Shown: positions 52,902-61,087 of the stretch, one piece after another | How the letters are laid out: each line of letters begins with the position of its first letter | Numbering within the stretch: position 1 is the stretch's first letter | Assembly (NCBI RefSeq): GCF_029689925.1 | Contig: NZ_CP121445.1 | Location: forward strand, 6,134,501 to 6,198,500 | Length of the DNA: 64,000 nt | Direction of reading: 5' to 3' | Source: Anaerocolumna sp. AGMB13025 | GTDB taxonomy: Bacteria; Bacillota; Clostridia; Lachnospirales; Lachnospiraceae | Position numbers and translations under genes: made by a program | Notes under the pieces: model-generated | Seen by the model: only the letters and a program-made list of their open reading frames with translations | Database searches by the model: none | What the model was told of the DNA's origin: nothing

Positions 52902-54656
52902 CTAATTTTTTGAGAAAATATAATTATATTCTATATCTGAATTTTTTAAATATATTGTAACTTCCATATACGGATTATACTGATTTATACAATAGTCCCT
53001 AACATACTGTATGCTATCCTCTATATGATAGGCTAAGATATGTTCCTGACTATGGGCTAAGCTATGCTCCTTACTCTGGTCAATATTCTGATACAGATCC
53101 CGTTTTAGCTTCCTATCCTGGTCCATACTCCGCTCCAAATGCTCTTTACTATGTGAATGTGTGATATCACAGGTAACAGTAATACGGTCAATGATACCTC
53201 GGTAAAAGGCATCACTCCATTCCTGTCCGTTTATTACTTGGTACAGGTAATGTTTTACTGTAGAAAGTTTATCGTTATTAGTCCCCCTAGTATCTTCACA
53301 TTTTTCTTCAAGTTCTTTACATGTTTTTGTTATCCGCTTCATATCAGCTTCATATTTTTGTTTAATACTCTTAAAGTCATCTTCTGTGATTTCTTTTGAG
53401 AGGTACAATTCAATTAAGTCTTGTTTTTTTATGGTATAGGTATGTAATTTATTTTGTAATTTCACAAGTTCCTTATCATCTCTTTTCTCTTCTTTAATAA
53501 TTTTTTTAAGAATACCGACAAGATTTCCGACAAGTTCCTCTTTGTCAAGTTTAAGGGTTTGAAACAATTGCTTTAATATTTGCTTTAGCTCCTCTTCCTT
53601 TAAGGTATTATTATTACAACCCGTTTTTATACCCTTGGGGTCAAGATGTACTCTGCCGTTTTGCACCGCTTCATAGCAGCGCCAGTAACGGTAGCTGCTG
53701 CCGTTCTTTCCCTTTTTGGTACGTGATACATAGGAGCAGCCGCAGTCTTTACAGCGGATTAAGCCGGAAAAGCAGTAACGGCTGCTATATTTACTCTTTA
53801 CATTTTCTGAGGGGCTTCTTTTTTTTATCTCTGCCTGGGTTTTGTTAAAGAGTTCTCTGTTTATAATGGGTTCATGGTGATTGGAGATGCAGACGAGTTC
53901 CTCCTGCCCCTTATTATATCTCTTTTCATGTTTTAGATAATCCGGTGTATAGGTTTTTTTCTGTATGAGATCTCCGCAGTATTTTTCATTTTTAAGGATA
54001 CGAAGGATTACATTCCCATGCCACTTGCTTCCGCCCGCAGCCGGTATTCCTGCCTCTGTAAGCTCCCTGGCTATTACATGGGTACCTTTTCCTTCATTTA
54101 TGAACTTTTGAAATATCAGTTTAACGGTCTCTGCACCCGCTTGGTTTACATAGAGCTTTCCATCCCGCAGGTCATACCCTAACAGCTCCCGCCCAAAGAC
54201 CACTCCCCGTTCCATACTGCGCTTTTGTCCCCACTTTACCCGTTCTGAGGTTTTACGGCTTTCCTCCTGCGCAATGGAGGCCAATATGGTAAGGCGAAGT
54301 TCTGCATCGGCATCCAGGGTATCAATATTATCGTTTACAAATATAATACCGATGCCAAAACTTTTTAATCTTCTGGTGTAATAGATACTGTCTAAGGTAT
54401 TACGGGCGAAACGGCTGATTTCCTTGGTCAGGATTAGATCGAACCTGTGGTTTTTTGCATCGTTTAACATCCGGTTAAATGCATGCCTTTTCTTTGTACT
54501 CGTTCCGGTAATTCCTTCATCAGCATAGATTTCTGTAAGCTCCCAAAGGGGGTTGCGGGTAATATACTCATAAAAATACCGCTTCTGGCTTTCCAGTGAA
54601 TTCAGCTGATCCTCTTTATCCGTAGATACCCTGCAGTAAGCGGCAGCTCTAATCAA
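52902..54656 (-). CDS. Large serine recombinase of the cotJC element
   Basis: About 584 aa from a TTG at 54656 (8 nt after GGAG); a GTG at 54665 overlaps that site. The catalytic Ser is in AAYCRVSTDKED; resolvase motifs LTKEISRFARNTLD and ILASIAQEESRKTSERVK follow. The recombinase domain begins GYDLRDGK, with zinc ribbon CKDCGCSYV and later CYEAV...GCNNN, and a coiled coil at about 390-450. The C-terminal 80 residues are rich in short SKEH/SLAHSQEH repeats. It is placed to excise the element in the mother cell. Its own expression trigger is not visible. Confidence 0.94.
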   Translation of the reverse strand: MIRAAAYCRVSTDKEDQLNSLESQKRYFYEYITRNPLWELTEIYADEGITGTSTKKRHAFNRMLNDAKNHRFDLILTKEISRFARNTLDSIYYTRRLKSFGIGIIFVNDNIDTLDADAELRLTILASIAQEESRKTSERVKWGQKRSMERGVVFGRELLGYDLRDGKLYVNQAGAETVKLIFQKFINEGKGTHVIARELTEAGIPAAGGSKWHGNVILRILKNEKYCGDLIQKKTYTPDYLKHEKRYNKGQEELVCISNHHEPIINRELFNKTQAEIKKRSPSENVKSKYSSRYCFSGLIRCKDCGCSYVSRTKKGKNGSSYRYWRCYEAVQNGRVHLDPKGIKTGCNNNTLKEEELKQILKQLFQTLKLDKEELVGNLVGILKKIIKEEKRDDKELVKLQNKLHTYTIKKQDLIELYLSKEITEDDFKSIKQKYEADMKRITKTCKELEEKCEDTRGTNNDKLSTVKHYLYQVINGQEWSDAFYRGIIDRITVTCDITHSHSKEHLERSMDQDRKLKRDLYQNIDQSKEHSLAHSQEHILAYHIEDSIQYVRDYCINQYNPYMEVTIYLKNSDIEYNYIFSKN

Positions 54657-54849
54657 GTTCCTCACTCCATAACGATACGTTTATTTCATTCAGACATTGA
54701 TCAAACTGACACCTGGTAATCATTTCTTTCTCAAAGAGGGCAGACAGCAGGGATGCCTCCATCGTGGAAAGGAATTCCTTATTTCTCATAAGTTCCGTAT
54801 CGGAAAGATTATTATCCTTACGTGCTATAGTTATATTATTACGTTTCAA
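54649..54849 (-). CDS. Small SHOCT-like recombinase partner
   Basis: 66 aa from the TTG at 54849, 7 nt after GGAGG. An ATG at 54924 gives 91 aa but has no site and overlaps the upstream gene. The segment NKEFLSTMEASLLSALFEKEMIT resembles SHOCT helices. Its end overlaps the start of the recombinase gene, so the two are coupled. A recombination directionality factor is possible but not shown. Confidence 0.7.
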   Translation of the reverse strand: MKRNNITIARKDNNLSDTELMRNKEFLSTMEASLLSALFEKEMITRCQFDQCLNEINVSLWSEELD

Positions 54850-54907
54850 CAACCAGCCTCCGGCTGTACTTTTATTATTGATATATTTTATTGGATTTCT
54901 TCCTGAC

Positions 54908-56179
54908 TTATTCAACATATTCATAGCTTACATAAGGACTTTTTAAATCAAATATAAGCTTTTTTCTGTCATAAAGTACAAATCTACCGACACTCAGATG
55001 CTGTTCCTTGATTTTCTTAGTCATACCGCCCATCACCGGAGCAAATAATTCCTGAGAAAATTCCTGTCCCCCACGAAAGGACTCTTCTTTTTTATCACTG
55101 CTTGGTTTATTACGGGTAAGTTTATTTTCCTTTATATTATTACCCTTCGGATTATTATCTCCTGGTTGATTATCCTCTGGTTTATAACTCTCTGGTTTAT
55201 AATCCTCTGATTGATAACTATCTCCTTGATACCTCTCTCCTTGATAACTTTCTCCTTGGTAACTTTCTCCTTGGTAACTTTCTCCTTGATAATTTTCTCC
55301 TTGATAATTTTCTCCTTGATAATTTTCTGCTTTATAACCCTCCCCTATATAACCCTCCGCTTTATCTCTGACCGTATTATTATACTCTTGTCTACTGCCC
55401 GCTGTATTATTACCCTCTACTTTACTATTTGTTTTATTGCCATCTGGTTTCGTATTCAGATAAATTTTTAGCAGATACCGCCCCTGTTTCAAGCAGATCT
55501 CCTTAGGGCTGCTGCTTACAACCTTAACGCCTTTATAAGTTGCCAGCCTGTATTCTTTCCCCTGATAGATTATGGAGCAGATACATCCTTTAAACTTCAT
55601 GCCATGATAAGGTATGTCTGCGATAGATAAAAATACAGAACAAGACTCTCCCGGAAAGCAATTACACTGAGCCCACAGATAAGACTTCGGAAAGGAATGG
55701 CCCAGATCCTTTTCGATATACCCGATTCCGGGATAAAAGGGATATTTCACACCGTTTAGGGCAAATTCTCCATAGATTCGGTGGTACATACTGATAATCT
55801 CATGCTTACATTCCATTCCGGGTAAAAATTTGAAAAACCCCATAATCGTATTCCGTATAGGAAGTATCCTCCCATATCGCAGCTTTCCTGTCATACTGAT
55901 TTCTTCCGTCTTTATATTTATCTTTATGCCCCTTCTGCTGAAACTGTTGTTTCCTAACCGGATGATAAACTTTCTGCGGTCAATAGAAAAATCCGTAATG
56001 GAATATGGTATTAGATAAGAATTTTCATTCATGATAATCTGCAGAAAAGCCTGGGAAATCCCCTCCCCGTCCGTATTAAAGCCAGGTATAAAGGCAATTA
56101 TGCTGTTTTCTGCCTGATGTTTAAAGTACCAGCCTTCGAAAAAGCCATTTTTTTTACTATTATTTATGAAATTGTTCAT
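54908..56179 (-). CDS. Tocopherol-cyclase-like protein with an inserted repeat tract
   Basis: 423 aa. Residues 1-240 and 375-423 follow the tocopherol cyclase / AttH-like beta-barrel pattern (FFEGWYFKHQ at the start, GIGYIEKDLGHSFPKSYLWAQ in the middle, GGMTKK near the end). Between them lies a low-complexity block from about 245 to 370. It includes some ten copies of a five-residue unit ENYQG/ESYQG encoded by 15-bp tandem repeats (about 55197-55340). The block interrupts a conserved domain, so it is probably a loop. Enzyme activity unknown. Overlaps the end of the oxidoreductase gene by 20 nt. Confidence 0.75.
   Translation of the reverse strand: MNNFINNSKKNGFFEGWYFKHQAENSIIAFIPGFNTDGEGISQAFLQIIMNENSYLIPYSITDFSIDRRKFIIRLGNNSFSRRGIKINIKTEEISMTGKLRYGRILPIRNTIMGFFKFLPGMECKHEIISMYHRIYGEFALNGVKYPFYPGIGYIEKDLGHSFPKSYLWAQCNCFPGESCSVFLSIADIPYHGMKFKGCICSIIYQGKEYRLATYKGVKVVSSSPKEICLKQGRYLLKIYLNTKPDGNKTNSKVEGNNTAGSRQEYNNTVRDKAEGYIGEGYKAENYQGENYQGENYQGESYQGESYQGESYQGERYQGDSYQSEDYKPESYKPEDNQPGDNNPKGNNIKENKLTRNKPSSDKKEESFRGGQEFSQELFAPVMGGMTKKIKEQHLSVGRFVLYDRKKLIFDLKSPYVSYEYVE
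55197..55340 (-). repeat. 15-bp tandem repeats inside the tocopherol-cyclase-like gene
   Basis: About nine to ten copies of a 15-bp unit (plus strand CTCCTTGATAATTTT and variants) keep the reading frame and encode the E-N/S-Y-Q-G pentapeptide. Confidence 0.9.
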
Positions 56180-57653
56180 ATTCTATGCTCTCCAAGGCAG
56201 GGTTATTAATTAGAACGCCGGTATAATCAAAACGGGAGCCATGACAGGGACAGTCCCAGCTTAACTCATCTGGATTCCATTCCAGTTGGCAGCCTAAATG
56301 AGTGCATTTTGTGGATACCATATGAATCTTACCATCCAGTTCCTTATATACACCAACTTTTTCTCCGTCCTCTTCAATAATAGCTCCATGTCCAGGCTGT
56401 ACTTGTGCAAGGCTTGTATCCGGTACTTTAAGCTTTTTAAGAATCAGGCTTCTGACAGTATGCTTCGCTTCATCCAAAAGACCAGACATAGAAGCTGTTA
56501 CTTCAAACCTCTGAGGATGAAACACTTCTTCGTACGGATTTTTCAGTCCACTTATCTTATCACTTAAAATCATGGCAGACACCATGGAACTGGTCATACC
56601 CCATTTTTTAAAGCCGGTGGCAACGTACAACTCTGGGGTTTTCGCAGAATACAGTCCAATATAGGGAACATGGTCAACACTGTGGCAGTCCTGGGCTGAC
56701 CAGTTACATACTTCCTTGCTTTCCGGGTAATACGTGCTTGCTGCTTGTCTTAAGGCTTCGTACTTTCCTCCTTCTAAATTTTCTCCTGTTCTGTGGGTAC
56801 CTCCCCCAATAATAATCATATCCTTATAGTTACGGAAGGAGTACCCCGACTGGCTTTCATCCTTATACATGCCATCCAGTTTGGGAACGTTGCTTATTGC
56901 GAGGGCATAGGACCGCTCCTGATGCATTCTTGCAAAATAATAACCAGGACTGTTAATAAATGGATAGTGGGTTGCCACAACAATAGAACCTGCCTTTACC
57001 TTACCTCCTTTTGTGATAATTACCTGGTCTTCAATTCCCTCCGCCATGGTATGTTCATATATTTTAAGAGGTTTTATGATTTCTTTTATGAATTCCAGGG
57101 GATTAAACTGTGCCTGTCCATGAAATTTCACTGCACCTTTTACAGGAAAGGGTAATTTCGTATCCGTAGTGAATTCTGCCTTGATACCGCATTCTAATGC
57201 TGCTTTTACTTCTTTCTCAATCTTATTAACCTCTTCTGTCGTATATACATAAGATGGCATTCCTTCAAAATGGCAGGAAATATTAAATTCCTTAACCAGC
57301 TCCTCATACATACCGATTGCAGTCTCATTGGCCATTGCATACATTTGCGCTTTTTCTTTTCCAAAGTCCTGAATCAGGGTATCATAAGTCAGGGCATGCT
57401 GGGAAGTAATTTTAGCTGTGGTATTACAGGTCTGTCCACTGGCAGTTTCATTGGCCTCCAGAATAACCGAATCAATTCCTTTCTTCTTTAAAAGACAGGC
57501 TGTTAGTATACCGGCCATCCCAGCACCAATAATTGCAACGTCAGTAGTAATATCATGATCTAATGTCTCCTGTTTTGGTAGTTCACATTCCTTTTTCCAT
57601 ATGGATTCCATACTTAAAAACCAGCATAATAATTTTTTATATTCATTATGCAT
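56160..57653 (-). CDS. FAD-dependent oxidoreductase with C-terminal Rieske domain
   Basis: 497 aa. DAO-type FAD fold with the dinucleotide motif VAIIGAGMAGILTACLL, GHRTGENLEGG-like region and ATGFKKWGM near the end. A C-terminal Rieske [2Fe-2S] site follows: CTHLGCQLEW and CPCHGSRFD. This fusion occurs in many clostridia and bacilli (YhfW type). Electron donor and acceptor unknown. I keep the ATG at 57653 with AAAGGA close upstream; the ATG at 57611 is an alternative that fits family starts. Confidence 0.9.
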   Translation of the reverse strand: MHNEYKKLLCWFLSMESIWKKECELPKQETLDHDITTDVAIIGAGMAGILTACLLKKKGIDSVILEANETASGQTCNTTAKITSQHALTYDTLIQDFGKEKAQMYAMANETAIGMYEELVKEFNISCHFEGMPSYVYTTEEVNKIEKEVKAALECGIKAEFTTDTKLPFPVKGAVKFHGQAQFNPLEFIKEIIKPLKIYEHTMAEGIEDQVIITKGGKVKAGSIVVATHYPFINSPGYYFARMHQERSYALAISNVPKLDGMYKDESQSGYSFRNYKDMIIIGGGTHRTGENLEGGKYEALRQAASTYYPESKEVCNWSAQDCHSVDHVPYIGLYSAKTPELYVATGFKKWGMTSSMVSAMILSDKISGLKNPYEEVFHPQRFEVTASMSGLLDEAKHTVRSLILKKLKVPDTSLAQVQPGHGAIIEEDGEKVGVYKELDGKIHMVSTKCTHLGCQLEWNPDELSWDCPCHGSRFDYTGVLINNPALESIEYEQFHK

Positions 57654-57663
57654 TTTCCTTTCT

Positions 57664-57945
57664 GTTATATCGTTTTTATTTTTTATATCGTTCTATCCGG
57701 TTATATTGTTTCTATCCCGTTACATCGTTTTTATCCTGTTATATTGTTTCTATCCTGCCATATAGTTTCTATCCTGCCATGTCGTTTCTATCCTGCCTTG
57801 TCGTTCCTATCCTTCCATGTCGTTTCTATCCTGCCTTGTCGTTTTTATCCTGCCTTGTCGTCTTTATCCTGCCATATCGTTTCTATCCTGCCATGTCGTT
57901 TTAATCCTTCGTTTTAATCCTGCCTTGTCATTTTTATCCTGAAGT
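57664..57945. repeat. Array of about fifteen degenerate 18-bp tandem repeats
   Basis: Unit close to TTTCTATCCTGCCATGTCG, repeated head to tail with substitutions, upstream of the oxidoreductase gene. No unique spacers separate the copies and no cas genes are near, so it is not a CRISPR array. Confidence 0.85.
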
Positions 57946-58130
57946 TTACTGATATGTTTACCATGTAAGCACTATAGCTATTAGAATTACCATTTTTTCT
58001 TATTATAATCGGACTTCAATAAACTGCTTTACTTTATTGTAATCCTATTTTGTTTTCCTTTTTCTTTGCTGATTTTCTGTATATTTTTACATAATTCTTG
58101 CAATTTTACTAATTAGTTGAAGTAAACCGG

Positions 58131-58159
58131 TTGACTTACCTTTACAGAATGAGTATACT
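58131..58159 (+). promoter_or_regulatory. Sigma-A promoter of the TSUP transporter gene
   Basis: TTGACT (58131-58136), 17-nt spacer, TATACT (58154-58159), about 150 nt before the start codon. Confidence 0.75.
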
Positions 58160-58311
58160 AAATCAAGTCAGGCACAGTAAAAACTGTACCCTTACGAATC
58201 AGTCTCAGATTAGATTTAAGCATCAGTCTTAGATTGGATAAATTGAAAAAATAAACAGTTCTCTTAACATACTGATATTTAATGCGCTGTGGCGCATCGA
58301 TGGGAGTTTAT

Positions 58312-59070
58312 ATGCATATTACGATACATACTTTTTTCATTGTCTGTCCTTTGGTATTCCTCGCCGGGTTTATTGATTCCATTGCCGGAGGAGGTGGCTT
58401 AATCTCTCTTCCCGCTTATTTTATCGCAGGTATTCCGCCTCATTACGCCATTGCCACCAATAAACTCTCCTCCTGTATTGGTACTGCAATTTCTACCTTT
58501 CGCTATTGTAAAAACAAGCTGGTAGACTGGGGTATTGGAATACCTTCCATTATTCTGGCATTAATCGGTTCAACCGTAGGAGCCAATCTTGCTCTTTTAG
58601 TAGATGAGAAAATACTGAAATTCCTTCTGATTATTATTCTGCCTGTGGTAGGTTTTTATGTTTTAAGAAACAAAGATTTTACGGAGAAAACGAAGAAAGA
58701 ACCCCTGCCTAGAAAAAAAGTTTATCTGATAGCCTGTACCGCTTCCTTTATTATAGGGGCATATGACGGTTTTTATGGTCCGGGAACCGGAACTTTTTTG
58801 ATTCTTATCTATACCGGTTTCGCCAGAATGGACATTAGGATTGCTTCCGGCAATACCAAGCTGGTTAACTTTTCTAGTAATATCGCAGCTCTGGTAACCT
58901 TTTTATTTAACGGCAAAATCGTATTTATACTTGGTATTACTGCTGCCCTCTTTAGTATTGCAGGGCATTACATAGGTTCGGGGCTGGTTTTAAAAAATGG
59001 TTTTAAAATCATTCGTCCAATTATATTAATTGTGATTTCCTTGCTATTTGTAAAAGTAATCGCAGGATAG
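58312..59070 (+). CDS. TSUP/TauE-SafE family transporter
   Basis: 252 aa from the ATG at 58312, 5 nt after GGGAG. About eight helices; family signatures FIDSIAGGGGLISLPAYF and AYDGFYGPGTGTFLIL appear as the two internal repeats. Probably exports sulfite, sulfoacetate or related organosulfur anions; the substrate cannot be inferred. Only plus-strand gene in the cotJC element. Confidence 0.9.
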   Translation: MHITIHTFFIVCPLVFLAGFIDSIAGGGGLISLPAYFIAGIPPHYAIATNKLSSCIGTAISTFRYCKNKLVDWGIGIPSIILALIGSTVGANLALLVDEKILKFLLIIILPVVGFYVLRNKDFTEKTKKEPLPRKKVYLIACTASFIIGAYDGFYGPGTGTFLILIYTGFARMDIRIASGNTKLVNFSSNIAALVTFLFNGKIVFILGITAALFSIAGHYIGSGLVLKNGFKIIRPIILIVISLLFVKVIAG

Positions 59071-59154
59071 TTACAATGAAATGACAGAATTCAAAGGCTT
59101 AATAAATGAAATAGCTTTAGACTCTCTCGCTAAATTATGTTCAATATTATAAAA

Positions 59155-59216
59155 AAGCTGCAGATATATGAATTAATTTTCTTATTCAAAAGAAAATTAC
59201 TATATATCTGCAGCTT
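59155..59216. terminator. Bidirectional terminator between TSUP and yitT-like genes
   Basis: AAGCTGCAGATATAT and ATATATCTGCAGCTT form a long stem, extended by AATTTTCTT/AAGAAAATT. A run of A precedes and TTAATTTT follows. Confidence 0.85.
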
Positions 59217-59220
59217 AATT

Positions 59221-60084
59221 TTATGCGCGGAATCCTCGTCCCACAATTTCACTGGTATTGGTGATTAGAATAAAAGCCTCCGGTTCGGCCTGTTTAATAA
59301 ATCTTCTTAACTGTACCGCCTGGCTCCGGTTCATGACTGTTAATATAATCTTTCTCTCTCTGTCAGAAAAGGCACCTTTACCGTCAAGAATAGTCGCACT
59401 GCGGTGTAAGTTATTCGTAATATAATTACAGATTGGTTTTGGAGTCTCACATATAATGGTAAAATATTTATTTAAATTCAGACTTTCAATTACGGTATCT
59501 ACTAACGTTGTCTTTAGCAAAAGACCTAACATTGACAATAATCCGGTCTGAACATCGAAAACCAGGAACGAAAACATGGTAAGTATAAGATCTGAATATA
59601 ATAAAGAACGTCCGATATCCGTATTGGTATATTTCTTTAACAACACGGCAATTACGTCAGTTCCGCCTGTAGATGCACCGATATTAAACAACGTAGCCGC
59701 TCCCACTGCCGGCAGTATAACCGCAAAGGCCAGTTCCAGCATAGGTTCCTGGGTCAATGGTCCCTTCATTGGTACAATGACTTCTAAAAGGCTTAAGGAT
59801 AACGACATTAAAATACTTCCATAAGCAGTCCGGTTACCAAAGCTTTTGCCTAAGAAGATATAACCCACTACCAAAAGTATAAGATTAATAATTAATACGA
59901 TAGTTCCGGAACTTATTGCGGGACCTAGTACCTTGCTTAAAAGAATTGCTAAACCAGTAACCCCTCCTATGGAAAAATTATTGGGAAATTTGAAAAAATA
60001 AACTCCCATAACAACCAACTCAACACCAAGGGTTATTAACAGGTATTCCCTTACCTTTGTCCATATTGTATTTTGCTTTTCCAC
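59221..60084 (-). CDS. YitT-family membrane protein
   Basis: 287 aa from a GTG at 60084, 5 nt after AAGGAGG; a TTG 24 nt upstream is inside a poorer context. Five to six helices (DUF161) with FPNNFSIGGVTGLAILLSK, then a cytoplasmic DUF2179 domain ending in AFILITNTSEIVGRGF. The family is linked to amino-acid uptake control and spore-related functions in some species; role unclear. It lies just inside attL. Confidence 0.9.
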   Translation of the reverse strand: MEKQNTIWTKVREYLLITLGVELVVMGVYFFKFPNNFSIGGVTGLAILLSKVLGPAISSGTIVLIINLILLVVGYIFLGKSFGNRTAYGSILMSLSLSLLEVIVPMKGPLTQEPMLELAFAVILPAVGAATLFNIGASTGGTDVIAVLLKKYTNTDIGRSLLYSDLILTMFSFLVFDVQTGLLSMLGLLLKTTLVDTVIESLNLNKYFTIICETPKPICNYITNNLHRSATILDGKGAFSDRERKIILTVMNRSQAVQLRRFIKQAEPEAFILITNTSEIVGRGFRA

Positions 60085-60172
60085 TGAATCCTCCTTGTGC
60101 CATAACAAATATTTATGTAATGCTATCCCATAGTATGATAGGAAGAAATTGAAAAGTCAAGTACATTTAGTA

Positions 60173-60376
60173 TCATTTTGAAACCGAGATACCTATATCG
60201 GTTAATACCCCAATAACTTCCTTGTAAGGCATGGTATATCTTTGAGATAAATAGCGCATGGAGGCTGCTAACTCACCGTCTGGACCGCCAAACTGGGTAA
60301 TTATAATCATGGCTGCCTTCGCATTGGGATTTTTAATGTTTACCGGATACTGTAATCTTTTTTCATAATTCCACAT
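60173..60376 (-). pseudogene. cotJC: CotJC spore-coat manganese catalase, N-terminal part (split gene)
   Basis: 67 codons. Residues 1-62 are clear CotJC (MWNYEKRLQYPVNIKNP, GGPDGELAASMRYLSQRY, VLTDIG). The last five (ISVSK) are element sequence ending in TGA. The rest of the protein lies at 52314-52739. Alone it lacks most metal ligands and is unlikely to work. It starts 3 nt after cotJB. Confidence 0.93.
60190..60194 (-). mobile_element. Left att site of the cotJC element (attL)
   Basis: AGGTA on the minus strand, centred in an 18-bp imperfect palindrome (CCGAGATACCTATATCGG on the plus strand, 60184-60201), as expected for serine-recombinase sites. Confidence 0.8.
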
Positions 60377-60379
60377 AAA

Positions 60380-60640
60380 TCAGCACTCTCCTTCCCATGG
60401 CCAAGGTTGATTAATCCATGTCCATACATCAGCCTCTGCCACATCATAAGCAGAGATTGGTCCATAGCAGTCTCTATATTCTTTCATTGCTTCTTTCCGG
60501 ATCATTCTGTAGTTTTGATAATACTCTAACGCTTCCTTGTCACAAGGATGGGTATCCAGAAATAATTTGACATCATCAAGTGCAAAACTTGATTCAGTGA
60601 TAACGCACATTAATTGATCACGGCTTTTATTCGTCGTCAT
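60380..60640 (-). CDS. cotJB: Spore coat protein CotJB
   Basis: 86 aa. Typical CotJB sequence: LFLDTHPCDKEALEYYQNY, YGPISAYDVAEADVWTWINQPWPWEGEC. Encoded in the cotJABC operon, transcribed in the mother cell by sigma-E in Bacillus. Start overlaps the cotJA stop by 4 nt. Confidence 0.95.
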   Translation of the reverse strand: MTTNKSRDQLMCVITESSFALDDVKLFLDTHPCDKEALEYYQNYRMIRKEAMKEYRDCYGPISAYDVAEADVWTWINQPWPWEGEC

Positions 60641-60963
60641 GGCCTATCACCTCTCATTCCACACATTTTTTTATCGCCATACCAGGGCTTGTATAATTCC
60701 TCGAAAATAGTTCCTGCTGCCAAACCTGTGGAAGCATCCCATACCTTTCTCCATTTCTGGAAAGGCACATACGCCATTGCTAATGGTAATTTATCAACAC
60801 ATCTATCAATATCAGCCTCTTTATCACAGCACCTGTCAGCGCCGGCTTCCATAACCGGAGTCACACCGCAGCCACACTGAGGATTTTGATAGGAACCCAT
60901 ATTACCCATATTGCCCATGTTTCTGTTATAACGGGTATTCATTGGACGTCTGTAGTTATCCAT
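60637..60963 (-). CDS. cotJA: Spore coat associated protein CotJA
   Basis: 108 aa. The C-terminal 60 residues (LPLAMAYVPFQKWRKVWDAS, GLAAGTIFEELYKPWYG) are the CotJA domain. An N-terminal Asn/Met/Gly-rich region (NMGNMGNMG) and a Cys cluster (CCDKEADIDRC) precede it. AAAGGAG lies before the ATG. CATAAAAT about 40 nt upstream resembles a sigma-E -10, but I see no clear -35. Confidence 0.93.
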   Translation of the reverse strand: MDNYRRPMNTRYNRNMGNMGNMGSYQNPQCGCGVTPVMEAGADRCCDKEADIDRCVDKLPLAMAYVPFQKWRKVWDASTGLAAGTIFEELYKPWYGDKKMCGMRGDRP

Positions 60964-61030
60964 TGAGTAAATCTCCTTTAATATTTATACTCTATTTTAT
61001 GACTTATCTCCTATTCGGTTACTGTAAAAG

Positions 61031-61075
61031 AAAAAAAGACACATATTCTATCGGTTCCCCGCATAGGTATGTGTC
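61031..61075 (-). terminator. Terminator of the PAS-GGDEF-EAL gene
   Basis: GGACACATA and ATATGTGTC arms around a long loop, followed on the minus strand by TTTTTTTCTTTT. Confidence 0.9.
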
Positions 61076-61087
61076 CTTTAAATACTA

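Larger units (their letters stand above)
52743..60190. mobile_element. 7.45-kb recombinase element interrupting cotJC (skin-like)
   Basis: The element lies between the two AGGTA copies in direct orientation relative to cotJC. It carries a large serine recombinase near one end (about 160 nt inside), a small partner gene, tandem repeats, and four cargo genes. Recombination at AGGTA would join GATATAGGT to ACAGAAGAA, coding DIG-TEELAH, the exact CotJC sequence, and give a 203-aa protein. This is the design of sporulation-specific intervening sequences such as skin in sigK. Boundaries are read from protein continuity. Confidence 0.85.

Noticed and set aside
57563-57917. Two plus-strand ORFs of 113 and 89 codons
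   Set aside because: They only translate the tandem-repeat array, and have no ribosome binding site or plausible composition.
57664-57945. Possible CRISPR array
   Set aside because: Repeats are contiguous 18-bp units with no unique spacers, and no cas genes are present.
60173-60376. Complete 67-aa gene
   Set aside because: It is the 5' part of cotJC; the last five codons belong to the inserted element.
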